From Indioceanicola profundi (GTDB lineage: Bacteria > Pseudomonadota > Alphaproteobacteria > Azospirillales > Azospirillaceae): 64,000 bases of DNA. Below the pieces are notes generated by a model. That model was not told the origin of the DNA, did not search any database, and worked only from the letters and a program-made list of their open reading frames with translations. Shown piece after piece: positions 1 through 8,462 of this stretch. Where the stretch lies: contig NZ_CP030126.1 of the NCBI RefSeq assembly GCF_003568845.1, forward strand, positions 1,081,001 to 1,145,000, in the 5' to 3' direction. Position 1 is the first letter of the stretch; each line of letters begins with the position of its first letter. The position numbers were made by a program, and so were the translations under genes.

Positions 1-32
1 ACTGGGCCTATGCCACAGTGAAGGCGGGTTGA
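1..32 (+). CDS. C-terminal tail of a gene entering from the left, possibly serC
   Basis: An open frame from the window edge reads W-A-Y-A-T-V-K-A-G and stops with TGA at 30-32. This resembles the C-terminus of alphaproteobacterial phosphoserine aminotransferases, and serC normally sits just upstream of serA, which begins at 545. Only about nine residues are visible, so the identification rests mainly on context. Confidence 0.4.
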   Translation, partial: WAYATVKAG

Positions 33-42
33 GTTTTCCGTA

Positions 43-128
43 CGTCGGATCAAGCGTAGCGCCGATCCGACGCAGTGGTGACAGTTCTGCACCGGTGTGT
101 CGGATCATTGCCCAGGGCTCGATCCGAC
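43..128. repeat. Two adjacent GTCGGATC/GATCCGAC palindromes
   Basis: The first unit (43-72) has 9-bp arms CGTCGGATC and GATCCGACG, with an inner GCG/CGC pairing at 54-56 and 60-62. The second (99-128) has 8-bp arms GTCGGATC and GATCCGAC, with an inner GCCC/GGGC pairing at 110-113 and 115-118. Same outer arms with different loops is the pattern of a dispersed intergenic palindrome family (REP-like). They lie between the probable serC tail and the DUF486 gene, and no other copy was noticed in the window. Confidence 0.6.
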
Positions 129-166
129 CTACGGACGCCATGGCCCTCGTTCCGGCGAGCCACGAA

Positions 167-517
167 ATGCCCGTTTCCACCTATATCCTGCCTGTGCTGC
201 TGCTGGTGGCGTCTAACGTCTTCATGACGTTCGCCTGGTACGGGCACCTGAAGTTCAAGGCGACGCCGCTGGCGCTGGTCATCCTGGCCAGTTGGGGCAT
301 CGCCTTCTTCGAATACTGCCTGCAGGTTCCGGCCAACCGCATGGGTCATGCGGTCTATACGGCGCCTCAGCTCAAGATCATCCAGGAGGCCATCACCCTC
401 CTGGTCTTCGCCGCCTTCTCCACCCTCTATCTCGGAGAGCATCTGCGCTGGAACGACTGGGTCGCCTTCGCGCTGGTCGCCGCAGCAGTCTTCTTCTCCG
501 TCCACGATTGGCGCTGA
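167..517 (+). CDS. DMT-superfamily small membrane protein (DUF486)
   Basis: A 116-residue integral membrane protein with about four hydrophobic helices: residues 2-20, a second near 27-45, a third near 67-85 and a C-terminal one. The middle motif FFEYCLQVPANRMGH and the C-terminal SVHDWR are typical of the DUF486 family, related to small multidrug-resistance-type transporters; the substrate is unknown. The ATG at 167 is preferred over an upstream in-frame start because the extra 46 residues are non-hydrophobic and run through the palindromic repeats. It ends 27 bp before serA, so it may be co-transcribed with it. Confidence 0.8.
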   Translation: MPVSTYILPVLLLVASNVFMTFAWYGHLKFKATPLALVILASWGIAFFEYCLQVPANRMGHAVYTAPQLKIIQEAITLLVFAAFSTLYLGEHLRWNDWVAFALVAAAVFFSVHDWR

Positions 518-544
518 GCGCCGCTGGAACCCAAGGAGTTTCCC

Positions 545-2122
545 ATGCCCAAGGTCCTGATTTCCGACAAGCTGTCGCCCGCCGCCGTCGAGATTTTCAA
601 GCAGCGCGGCGTCGAGGTCGATGTGAAGACCGGCCTGAAGCCGGAAGAGCTGATGGCCATCATCGGCGAGTATGACGGCCTCGCCATCCGCTCGGCCACC
701 AAGGTGACCAAGGACGTGCTGGCCGCCGCGACCAACCTGAAGGTCGTCGGCCGCGCCGGCATCGGCGTCGACAATGTGGACGTGCCGGCCGCCACCGCGC
801 GCGGCGTCGTCGTGATGAACACGCCCTTCGGCAACTCCATCACCACGGCCGAGCATGCCATCGCCATGATGCTCTCGCTGGCCCGCGAAATCCCGGCCGC
901 CAACGCCTCCACCCATGCCGGCAAGTGGGAGAAGAACCGCTTCATGGGCGTGGAGCTGTACGGCAAGGTTCTGGGCGTGATCGGCTGCGGCAACATCGGC
1001 GCCATCGTCGCCGACCGCGCCATCGGCCTGAAGATGCGCGTGGTCGCCTACGACCCCTTCCTGTCGCCGGAGCGCGCCCAGGACCTCGGCGTGGAGAAGG
1101 TGGAGCTGGAGGACCTGCTGCGCCGGGCCGACTTCATCACCCTGCACACGCCGCTGACCGAGCAGACCCGCAACATCCTGGACGCCAAGGCGCTGTCCAA
1201 GACCAAGCCGGGCGTGCGCATCATCAACTGCGCCCGCGGCGGCCTGATCGTGGAGGAGGCGCTGAAGGCCGCCATCGACGCCGGCCATGTGGCGGGTGCC
1301 GCGCTGGACGTGTTCGCGGAGGAGCCGGCCAAGGCCCATCCGCTGTTCGGCAACGACAAGGTCATCGCCACCCCGCACCTGGGCGCGTCCACCACGGAAG
1401 CGCAGGAGAATGTGGCGCTCCAGGTCGCCGAGCAGATGAGCGACTACCTGACCACCGGCGCCGTCACCAACGCGCTGAACATGCCGTCGGTCAGCGCCGA
1501 GGATGCGCCGAAGCTGCGCCCCTACATGAAGCTTGCCGAGCAGCTCGGCGGTTTCGCCGGCCAAATCACCGAGACCGGTCTGAAGGCCGTCACCATCGAG
1601 TATGAGGGCCAGGTATCCGAGCTGAACACACGTCCGCTGACGGCCGTGGTGCTGAAGGGCCTGCTGTCGCCGCTGATGGAATCGGTGAACATGGTCAACG
1701 CTCCGGTCATCGCGAAGGAGCGGGACATCAAGATTTCGGAGACCAAGCGGGACAGCGCCGGCGACTACCAGACCCTGGTGCGTGTCATCGTCACCACCGA
1801 GCGGCAGACCCGGACCCTGGCCGGCACCCTGTTCGGCGGCGACAAGCCCCGCATCGTCGAGATCGAGGAAGTGCCGGTCGAGGCGGAGGTCACGCCGCAC
1901 ATGCTGTTCATCCGCAACGAGGACAAGCCGGGCTTCATCGGCAAGCTGGGCACCACGCTGGGCGATGCCGGCGTGAACATCGCCACCTTCCATCTGGGCC
2001 GCACCGCGCCGGGCGCCACCGCCATCGCCCTGGTCAGCGTCGACCAGCTTGTCGAGGAGCAGCTCCTGACCCGTATCGCGGCATTGCCGGGCGTCGTCCG
2101 GGCCAAGGGCTTGTCCTTCTAA
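545..2122 (+). CDS. serA: D-3-phosphoglycerate dehydrogenase
   Basis: A 525-residue cytosolic enzyme oxidising 3-phosphoglycerate to 3-phosphohydroxypyruvate with NAD, the first step of serine synthesis. The Rossmann motif is G147-x-G149-x-x-G152 with D170 as the ribose-binding acid. The catalytic set is Arg231 (NCARGG), a Glu near 260 and His278 (PHLGAST). Beyond residue 310 lie an allosteric substrate-binding domain and a C-terminal ACT domain (HMLFIRNEDKPGFIGKLG), so this is the long form in which the ACT domain usually binds L-serine. An AAGGAG site lies 8 bp before the ATG. The probable serC tail at the window edge agrees with a serine locus. Confidence 0.97.
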   Translation: MPKVLISDKLSPAAVEIFKQRGVEVDVKTGLKPEELMAIIGEYDGLAIRSATKVTKDVLAAATNLKVVGRAGIGVDNVDVPAATARGVVVMNTPFGNSITTAEHAIAMMLSLAREIPAANASTHAGKWEKNRFMGVELYGKVLGVIGCGNIGAIVADRAIGLKMRVVAYDPFLSPERAQDLGVEKVELEDLLRRADFITLHTPLTEQTRNILDAKALSKTKPGVRIINCARGGLIVEEALKAAIDAGHVAGAALDVFAEEPAKAHPLFGNDKVIATPHLGASTTEAQENVALQVAEQMSDYLTTGAVTNALNMPSVSAEDAPKLRPYMKLAEQLGGFAGQITETGLKAVTIEYEGQVSELNTRPLTAVVLKGLLSPLMESVNMVNAPVIAKERDIKISETKRDSAGDYQTLVRVIVTTERQTRTLAGTLFGGDKPRIVEIEEVPVEAEVTPHMLFIRNEDKPGFIGKLGTTLGDAGVNIATFHLGRTAPGATAIALVSVDQLVEEQLLTRIAALPGVVRAKGLSF

Positions 2123-2130
2123 AACTGTCT

Positions 2131-2164
2131 GATAGGGCCGGGTGCAATTGCACCCGGCCCTATC
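2131..2164. terminator. Perfect 34-nt palindrome after serA
   Basis: Two exact 17-nt arms (left arm GATAGGGCCGGGTGCAA) begin 8 bp after the serA stop. As RNA this is a very stable GC-rich hairpin and probably ends serA transcription or protects its 3' end. No T-run follows on the plus side (CCTTCGG), so it is not a canonical intrinsic terminator. Confidence 0.5.
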
Positions 2165-2293
2165 CCTTCGGAGAAAATCGTCACAATTGCGCGACCGCTT
2201 TCGTGCTATGACAGTGGCCGCGCCGGCGACCGCCTGCGCACAGGATCAGACCCGTTCATTATCCCTAACGGCCAACCGCAGCAGGTGCGTTCC

Positions 2294-2656
2294 ATGAAGT
2301 ACGGCAATGAAAGCCTCTCCAGCAACTCCATGACCAAGACCGAACTCTCCGCCGCCTTGCAGGAGATCAGCCGGGAGCTGGAAGGGCTGCGGAACGAGAT
2401 CGAGAAGGTCGGAACCGTTGCCCAACAGATCGACGCTATCGCTAAGCAGACCAACCTGCTGGCGTTGAACGCCACGATCGAGGCCGCGCGCGCTGGAGAA
2501 GCCGGCCGTGGTTTTGCGGTCGTTGCGGGCGAGGTCAAGAATCTGTCCGGCCAGACCGCGGCCGCTACGGCTGAGATTTCCTCCGTGCTTCAGAGCCTCA
2601 CCAAGCGGACCCATCACCTGGGCAATCTGGTCGACCGCGCCATTACCAGCGCCTGA
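2294..2656 (+). CDS. Stand-alone chemoreceptor signalling-hairpin protein
   Basis: A 120-residue soluble protein that is essentially only the cytoplasmic tip of a methyl-accepting chemotaxis protein. Residues about 43-84 carry the conserved hairpin ([20 protein letters not shown], then [10 protein letters not shown]) that contacts CheA and CheW in full receptors. There is no transmembrane segment, HAMP domain, sensory domain or methylation helix of normal length. Flanking residues look like coiled coil. The ATG at 2294 is chosen; a GTG nine bases earlier is in frame. No chemotaxis gene is nearby. It could be a degraded receptor, but the frame is intact and the key tip residues are kept. Confidence 0.75.
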   Translation: MKYGNESLSSNSMTKTELSAALQEISRELEGLRNEIEKVGTVAQQIDAIAKQTNLLALNATIEAARAGEAGRGFAVVAGEVKNLSGQTAAATAEISSVLQSLTKRTHHLGNLVDRAITSA

Positions 2657-2778
2657 GACCGCGTCCGTCAGGGCGACAGGGGACACGTCCGACTCCGTGC
2701 CTGCGGCATCCGAAGGGATTGCGCCGGGGGCTGAGCGGAACTAGGAGTGTCCCCTTTTCCTTTGCAGGCGGCGGACGA

Positions 2779-3990
2779 ATGACCGATTCCAGGCGCGTGG
2801 CGGTGGTCGGCGGCGGGCCGGCGGGGCTGATGGCGGCGGAAGTGATCTCCGCCCAGGGCATTCCGGTGGATGTCTATGACGCCATGCCGTCTGTCGGCCG
2901 CAAGTTCCTGATGGCCGGGCGCGGCGGCCTGAACATCACCCATTCCGAACCGCTGGACCGGTTCCTAACACGCTACGGTTCGGCACGCCCCCTGTTCGAG
3001 CGGCTGCTGAAGCGCTTCACCCCGTCCGACCTGCGGGCTTGGTGCGAGGGGCTGGGCGTTCCCACCTTCGTCGGTTCCTCCGGCCGGGTATTTCCGGAAA
3101 CCTTCAAGGCGAGCACGCTGCTGCGGGCGTGGCTGAGGCGACTGGACGGACAGGGCGTACGGGTTCACACCCGACACCGCTGGTCCGGCTGGGATGCCGA
3201 TGGCGCGCTCACCTTCGCAACGCCGGGCGGCTCGCTCTCCATTACCCCGACCGCCACGGTCCTCGCTCTCGGCGGGGCGAGCTGGCCGCGTCTGGGCTCG
3301 GACGGCGGCTGGGCGCCGCTGCTGGAGGAACGAGGCATCGCCCTGGCCCCGTTCCATCCCTCGAACAGCGGTTTCGATGTGGCCTGGTCTCCTGGCTTTG
3401 TCGAGCGGGCGGAGGGAGAGCCGCTGAAGCGGATCGCCCTGACCTTCGGGGGGCGCACGGTTAAGGGGGAACTGGTCATCACCCGCACCGGGCTGGAGGG
3501 TGGCGCGCTGTACGCCCTCTCGGCTGCGGTTCGTGATGCCATTCTGGCAGCCGGCAAGGCGGTCGTCTCGCTCGACCTCAAGCCGGACCTCAGCACGGCG
3601 CAGATCGCCGGCAAGCTCGGTCGGGTGTCTTCGGGAGAGAGTCTGGCCAACCGGCTACGCAAGGCTCTGACGCTTGGGCCGCCCACCGGTGCCCTGATCC
3701 GCGAGTTCGCCGATCCGGCGGACCTCGCCACGCCGGGGCGGCTGGCGCAGGTGGTAAAGGCCTTGCCGGTACCGCTGACGGGGCTGCGCGGACTGGACCG
3801 CGCCATCAGCAGTGCCGGGGGTGTCAGGTTGGATGCGCTGGATGAACATCTGATGCTGCCCAGGCTACCGGGTGTGTTCGTCTGCGGCGAGATGCTGGAC
3901 TGGGAAGCCCCTACCGGCGGATATCTGCTGCAAGGCTGCTTCGCCAGCGGCGTGGCTGCCGGCGAAGGCGTAGTTGAAAGGCTGAAGTAG
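2779..3990 (+). CDS. YhiN/HI0933-type FAD flavoprotein (TIGR03862-like)
   Basis: A 403-residue NAD(P)/FAD-dependent oxidoreductase. The N-terminus has the dinucleotide motif VAVVGGGPAGLMAAE, followed by KFLMAGRGGLNITHSE, characteristic of the HI0933/YhiN family, and the C-terminus has GVFVCGEMLDWEAPTGGY for FAD binding. The subfamily is usually annotated as aminoacetone oxidase family or TIGR03862; its physiological substrate is uncertain. The ATG at 2779 follows an AGGCGG site and starts right at the FAD motif; upstream in-frame sequence adds an unlikely 20 residues. Confidence 0.85.
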   Translation: MTDSRRVAVVGGGPAGLMAAEVISAQGIPVDVYDAMPSVGRKFLMAGRGGLNITHSEPLDRFLTRYGSARPLFERLLKRFTPSDLRAWCEGLGVPTFVGSSGRVFPETFKASTLLRAWLRRLDGQGVRVHTRHRWSGWDADGALTFATPGGSLSITPTATVLALGGASWPRLGSDGGWAPLLEERGIALAPFHPSNSGFDVAWSPGFVERAEGEPLKRIALTFGGRTVKGELVITRTGLEGGALYALSAAVRDAILAAGKAVVSLDLKPDLSTAQIAGKLGRVSSGESLANRLRKALTLGPPTGALIREFADPADLATPGRLAQVVKALPVPLTGLRGLDRAISSAGGVRLDALDEHLMLPRLPGVFVCGEMLDWEAPTGGYLLQGCFASGVAAGEGVVERLK

Positions 3991-4019
3991 GTCGCAAGAA
4001 GCCGAAGGCGGATTGCGAC
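3991..4019. terminator. Symmetric hairpin after the flavoprotein gene
   Basis: Arms GTCGCAA and TTGCGAC enclose an inner GCC/GGC pairing, starting immediately after the stop codon of the flavoprotein gene. There is no T-run, so it is a weak terminator or an RNA-stabilising hairpin. Confidence 0.35.
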
Positions 4020-4248
4020 TGCAGCCTGGAATATCAGCCGCTTGCCAACCCATCCGCCTGCGGATATATCTTTCCTCATCCGCCCGTTCTTGTGAGGGTT
4101 TTATGTCCGGGATTGTCATCGTCCGCTGACCGCCGCCTTCGGGCGCGACGGATCAGCCTTGCGTAAGTCCGGGCCGCCGTCCGCGTTGCGGGCGCCGGTG
4201 CTGCCGGCTGCGTCAGCTATTCCGCTGATCGACGACAGACAATCCATC

Positions 4249-4509
4249 ATGAACATCTCCAATCCGGAGCAGCGCACGCTGCACGCACTGGCCCGTGGCG
4301 GCCGTATCGAGGTCCAGAAGGACGAAAGCCGCCGCCCCATCGAGGTCGACTGCATCACCCGTGAGGGATGGCGCCTGCTCGACTGCGATATCGACATCTT
4401 CAAGAAGCTCCGCTCCAAACGCCTGATCGCGTCGGAGCAGGGCGGTCCCTACCGCATCACCCGCAAAGGCCTGACCGCGGTGCGCCCGCAGTTGGACAAC
4501 CGGGCTTAG
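4249..4509 (+). CDS. YjhX/TopAI-like protein (UPF0386)
   Basis: An 86-residue protein matching the YjhX family over its full length: it opens [15 protein letters not shown], has [13 protein letters not shown] and [10 protein letters not shown] in the middle, and ends [19 protein letters not shown], each resembling E. coli YjhX. In E. coli YjhX (TopAI) is reported to inhibit topoisomerase I and is paired with the GNAT-type antitoxin YjhQ. No YjhQ-like gene is adjacent here; the neighbours are a flavoprotein and the Lrp-type regulator, which is convergent with a 2-bp gap. The ATG at 4249 gives the family's usual length. Whether it is toxic or inhibits topoisomerase in this host is unknown. Confidence 0.85.
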   Translation: MNISNPEQRTLHALARGGRIEVQKDESRRPIEVDCITREGWRLLDCDIDIFKKLRSKRLIASEQGGPYRITRKGLTAVRPQLDNRA

Positions 4510-4511
4510 CC

Positions 4512-5009
4512 TTACCGCCGCACCTCCCGCGGCACCGGAATCTCGTGCGTGGACTTGACCTCCTCCATCACCATGTAGGTGTGGGTCTGGGCCACGCCCG
4601 GGATGCTGGAAAGCTTGTCGCCCAAGAAGGCGCGGTAGGCGGACATGTCGGCGACCCTGACTTTGATCAGGTAGTCGAAGCCGCCGGCAACCATGTGGCA
4701 TTCCTGAATCTCGTCCAGCTTCGCCACCTCATCCGCGAAAATCCGGAAAACGTCGGGGTTCGTGCGGTCCAGCCGGACCTCGATGAAAGCCTGCAGGCCC
4801 CGGTCCAGCCGTTCCGCGTCCAGCAGGGCGACATAGCCGCGGATATAGCCTTCCCGCTCCAGCCTACGCACCCGCTCCAGGCAGGGCGTGGCTGAAAGGT
4901 TCACGCGCCGCGCCAGCTCCACATTCGTCAGCCGACCATCCTGCTGCAGAATGCGCAGGATATTCAGGTCAATCCTGTCCAGCCGGTGGCCGGCATCCGT
5001 GGTTGCCAT
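4512..5009 (-). CDS. Lrp/AsnC-family regulator, probably of putA
   Basis: A 165-residue regulator with an N-terminal winged helix-turn-helix (LDRIDLNILRILQQDGRLTN, then VELARRVNLSATPCLERVRR) and a C-terminal RAM effector domain (EIQECHMVAGGFDYLIKV). It is divergent from putA across 129 bp, the arrangement of proline-responsive Lrp-type activators (PutR-like) in alphaproteobacteria. PutA here lacks its own DNA-binding domain, which fits control by this protein. The start at 5009 puts the HTH at the usual position; upstream in-frame ATGs would add 15 residues lying in the AT-rich promoter region. Confidence 0.88.
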   Translation of the reverse strand: MATTDAGHRLDRIDLNILRILQQDGRLTNVELARRVNLSATPCLERVRRLEREGYIRGYVALLDAERLDRGLQAFIEVRLDRTNPDVFRIFADEVAKLDEIQECHMVAGGFDYLIKVRVADMSAYRAFLGDKLSSIPGVAQTHTYMVMEEVKSTHEIPVPREVRR

Positions 5010-5138
5010 ATCTTCCACTACATATGAGCTAATGTGCCGAGCATAATACTGCAAAACAGGTTATAACGGCGGGAAATCGTCCAGCGGATCGGCGATAATC
5101 CGGACAATCCGCCACATCCAGCTCGGGGCCTATTCGCC
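5010..5138. promoter_or_regulatory. Divergent lrp-putA promoter/operator region
   Basis: 129 bp separates the two divergent start codons. The part at about 5010-5070 is clearly AT-richer than its surroundings (for example CTACATATGAGC and AGGTTATAACGG), as expected for Lrp operators and both promoters. Individual boxes cannot be assigned confidently by eye. Confidence 0.4.
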
Positions 5139-8100
5139 ATGTCCGTGAGCATTTCCGCAGCGCCCGTCATTGATATCCCGTCCACACAGGACCTCTCCGC
5201 CCTGCGCAGCCGCATGCGCGCCGTGAAGCATCAGGAGGAAGTCGCCGCCGTCACGGCCCTGCTGAACGGGCACGGGCTGTCCGGGGATGAACGCTCAACC
5301 ATCCAGCACATGGCGGAGCAGGTCGTGGTGAATGCTCGCGGCCGACGGAACGAGCTGGGACCGCTGGACAGCTTCCTCCAGGAGTTCGGGCTGTCGAACC
5401 AGGAAGGCCTCGCGCTGATGTGCATTGCCGAGTGCCTGCTGCGCATCGCCGACCCGGATACGGCCGACCGGCTGATCGCGGAGAAAGTCTCGAAGGGCCA
5501 GTGGGACGCGCATCTGGGGCAGAGCGACAGCGCCTTCGTCAATGCCGCCGCCTGGGGCCTGATGATGACGGGGCGGGTGATCGATCTGGATCGCCAGGGC
5601 GATGCCAGGAGCGTCCTGAAGAAGCTGGTCGCCCGCTCCGGAGAGCCGGTGATCCGCACCGCCATGATGAAGGCCATGCGGATGATGGGCGGGCATTTCG
5701 TGATGGGGAAGACCATCCGGGAAGCGCTGTCCAAGGCCAAGGAGGCGAAGCCCGCCGGCACGGTGCACAGCTACGACATGCTGGGCGAGGGGGCGCGGAC
5801 CTGGGCCCAGGCCGACCGGTACTGGGACGCCTACCTGCACGCCATCAACGCGGTCGGGGAGACCGCAAAGGGCCGCGGACCGACCGCCTCCGACGGTGTT
5901 TCCATCAAGCTGTCCGCGCTGCACCCGCGCTACGTGGAAGCGCAGCGCGACGATGTGCTGGAAAAGCTGGTTACGAAGCTGAAGGAGCTGGCGCTCGCGG
6001 CGAAGCGGTGGGACATCAACCTCACCGTGGATGCGGAGGAGGCGGACCGCCTTGACCTCTCCCTCGATCTGGTCGCGGCACTGGCGCACGATCCCGACCT
6101 TGCCGGTTGGAACGGGCTGGGCCTTGCCATCCAGGCCTATGCCAAGCGCACGGCCCATCTGGTGGACTGGCTGGCGGCGCTGGGGCGGGCGGCGGGCCGC
6201 CGGCTGATGGTGCGGCTGGTCAAGGGCGCCTACTGGGACAGTGAGATCAAATGGTCCCAGATCGCCGGCCATGCCGACTACCCGGTCTTTACCCGGAAGG
6301 CCGCCACAGACCTGTCCTATCTGGTCTGCGCCCGCAGGATGCTGGAGGCCAGGGACGCCATCTATCCGCAGTTCGCCACCCACAACGCCTATACGATCGC
6401 GGCCATTCTGCACCTGGCGGGCGGAAACCGGGACTTCGAATTCCAGCGGCTGCACGGCATGGGCGAGCTGCTCTATGCCGCTGCCCGGGATGTGCTGAAG
6501 GACATGCCGCGGGTGCGCATCTATGCGCCGGTGGGCACGCATGAGGATCTGCTGCCCTATCTGGTCCGGCGACTGCTGGAGAACGGGGCTAATAGCAACT
6601 TCGTCAATGCCTACATGGACCCGGACGTGCCGGTGGACCAGGTCGTCGCCGACCCGGTCGCACTGCTCCAGACCGGGGGAGCGCTGCGGCATCCGCGCAT
6701 CCCGGTTCCAGCGGACATCTACGGAGCGGAGCGCAGGAATTCTAATGGCATCGACCTGACGGCGCGGGAAAAGCTGTCCGCACTGCATGCCGACATGGCG
6801 AAGGCGATGGAGCGGCGCTGGAGCGCCGGGCCGATCGTCGGCGGCAAGGAACTGCCGGGCGAGGGGAGCCCTGTCACCGATCCTTCCGACCGGTCGCGGA
6901 TCGTGGGCACGGTGGTGGATGCCGATGCGGCGGCGCTGGAGCAGGCGTTGATCCTGTCCACCCGCGCGCAGCCCGGCTGGGACGCCAGGGGCGGCAAACT
7001 GCGAGCCGAAGCGTTGCGCATGGCCGCCGACCTGATGGAAGCGGAGACGCCCACCCTGATGGCGCTGCTCGTCCGGGAGGCGGGCAAGACCCTGCCGGAC
7101 GCTGTCGCGGAAATTCGGGAAGCGGTTGATTTCTGTCGGTATTATGCCGCGCGTGCGGAAGAGCAGTTCGGTGCGCCCACCCGGCTGCCCGGTCCTACGG
7201 GGGAGAGCAATGAGCTCTACCTGCATGGCCGCGGCACGTTCCTGTGCATCAGCCCCTGGAACTTCCCCTTGGCGATCTTTGCCGGACAGGTTGCGGCGGC
7301 GCTGGCGGCCGGCAATGCCGTGGTCGCCAAGCCGGCGGAGCAGACCCCGCTGATCGCAGCGGAGGCTGTGCGCCTGTTCCATCGGGCAGGCGTGCCTGCT
7401 GACGTCCTGCATCTGCTGCCGGGCGATGGGGAAACTGTGGGAGCTGCGCTGACCACCGACCGCCGCGTGGTGGGCGTGGCCTTTACCGGTTCCACGGAGA
7501 CCGGCCGTGCCATCAACCGGGCACTGGCCAACCGGGAAGGACCGATCATTCCGCTGATTGCCGAGACCGGCGGGCAGAATGCGATGATCGTGGACTCGAC
7601 GGCCTTGCTGGAGCAGGTGGTGGATGACTGCGTCACCTCCGCCTTCCATTCCGCCGGCCAGCGCTGCTCGGCCCTGCGGGTGCTATTCGCGCAGGAGGAG
7701 ATCGCGGACCAGTTGGCAGGGATGCTGGCCGGGGCCATGGACCTGATGAAGCTCGGCGACCCGTGGAATGCCAGCACCGATGTCGGCCCGGTCATCGACC
7801 AGGCGGCGCGCAAGGTTCTGGAGGATCATGCCGCCCGTATGGATCGGGAAGCGAAGCTGATCAAGGCGGTGCCGGTTCCGGCGCATCTGTCCGGCGGCAC
7901 CTTCTTCGGGCCGCGCTTCTATGAAATCGACGGTCTTTCGCGCTTGCCGCGGGAGGTATTCGGGCCGGTGCTGCACATGGTGCGGTTCAAGGCGGGCGAA
8001 CTGGACCGAGTCGTAGCTGCCATTAACGCCACCGGTTACGGTCTCACCTTCGGCGTGCACAGCCGACTGGAAGGCCGCGCTCAGGAGCTGTTCAGCCGCA

Positions 8101-8303
8101 TGGGTTGCGGAAATACCTATGTTAACAGGAACATAATCGGCGCCGTCGTCGGCGTTCAACCCTTCGGCGGGCAGGGACTTTCCGGCACGGGCCCGAAGGC
8201 TGGCGGTCCGCACTACCTTATGCGATTTGCAACCGAGAAGACCCTTACCATCAACACCACCGCCTTCGGCGGAAATGCCTCTCTTCTGGAGCTAGGCGGC
8301 TGA
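5139..8303 (+). CDS. putA: Bifunctional proline dehydrogenase / P5C dehydrogenase
   Basis: A 1054-residue bifunctional enzyme oxidising proline to glutamate: an FAD proline dehydrogenase followed by an NAD-dependent delta-1-pyrroline-5-carboxylate dehydrogenase, with channelling between them. The N-terminal half carries the PRODH barrel (LMVRLVKGAYWDSEIK, FATHNAYTIAAI, and the C-terminal RRLLENGANSNF). The C-terminal half is an aldehyde dehydrogenase with general base Glu809 (ETGGQNAMIV) and nucleophile Cys843 (SAGQRCSALR). It has no N-terminal ribbon-helix-helix domain, so it is a non-autoregulating form, consistent with the divergent Lrp-type gene. Co-substrates are a quinone and NAD; the enzyme is peripheral to the inner membrane. 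Confidence 0.97.
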   Translation: MSVSISAAPVIDIPSTQDLSALRSRMRAVKHQEEVAAVTALLNGHGLSGDERSTIQHMAEQVVVNARGRRNELGPLDSFLQEFGLSNQEGLALMCIAECLLRIADPDTADRLIAEKVSKGQWDAHLGQSDSAFVNAAAWGLMMTGRVIDLDRQGDARSVLKKLVARSGEPVIRTAMMKAMRMMGGHFVMGKTIREALSKAKEAKPAGTVHSYDMLGEGARTWAQADRYWDAYLHAINAVGETAKGRGPTASDGVSIKLSALHPRYVEAQRDDVLEKLVTKLKELALAAKRWDINLTVDAEEADRLDLSLDLVAALAHDPDLAGWNGLGLAIQAYAKRTAHLVDWLAALGRAAGRRLMVRLVKGAYWDSEIKWSQIAGHADYPVFTRKAATDLSYLVCARRMLEARDAIYPQFATHNAYTIAAILHLAGGNRDFEFQRLHGMGELLYAAARDVLKDMPRVRIYAPVGTHEDLLPYLVRRLLENGANSNFVNAYMDPDVPVDQVVADPVALLQTGGALRHPRIPVPADIYGAERRNSNGIDLTAREKLSALHADMAKAMERRWSAGPIVGGKELPGEGSPVTDPSDRSRIVGTVVDADAAALEQALILSTRAQPGWDARGGKLRAEALRMAADLMEAETPTLMALLVREAGKTLPDAVAEIREAVDFCRYYAARAEEQFGAPTRLPGPTGESNELYLHGRGTFLCISPWNFPLAIFAGQVAAALAAGNAVVAKPAEQTPLIAAEAVRLFHRAGVPADVLHLLPGDGETVGAALTTDRRVVGVAFTGSTETGRAINRALANREGPIIPLIAETGGQNAMIVDSTALLEQVVDDCVTSAFHSAGQRCSALRVLFAQEEIADQLAGMLAGAMDLMKLGDPWNASTDVGPVIDQAARKVLEDHAARMDREAKLIKAVPVPAHLSGGTFFGPRFYEIDGLSRLPREVFGPVLHMVRFKAGELDRVVAAINATGYGLTFGVHSRLEGRAQELFSRMGCGNTYVNRNIIGAVVGVQPFGGQGLSGTGPKAGGPHYLMRFATEKTLTINTTAFGGNASLLELGG

Positions 8304-8321
8304 ACTGAAAGGGAAAATAGC

Positions 8322-8348
8322 GGGCCGGCGCTGGTTGTGCGCCGGCCC
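8322..8348 (+). terminator. Hairpin downstream of putA
   Basis: Ten-bp arms GGGCCGGCGC (8322-8331) and GCGCCGGCCC (8339-8348) with a 7-nt loop, 18 bp after the putA stop. The following TGTTGC is only mildly T-rich. Confidence 0.55.
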
Positions 8349-8462
8349 TGTTGCATACTGGGGTGCGACACTCTTTCGGAATTCCCTCTACAAAATGGCG
8401 AGGCGTGATATCTTTGCGCCGAATATGAACGGCTGAATCCCCAAAACGGGGCAGAGTCACGG

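Noticed and set aside
50-1993. 647-codon open frame antisense to serA
   Set aside because: Low-complexity His/Arg/Gly-rich translation typical of antisense frames in GC-rich genes; serA itself is unambiguous.
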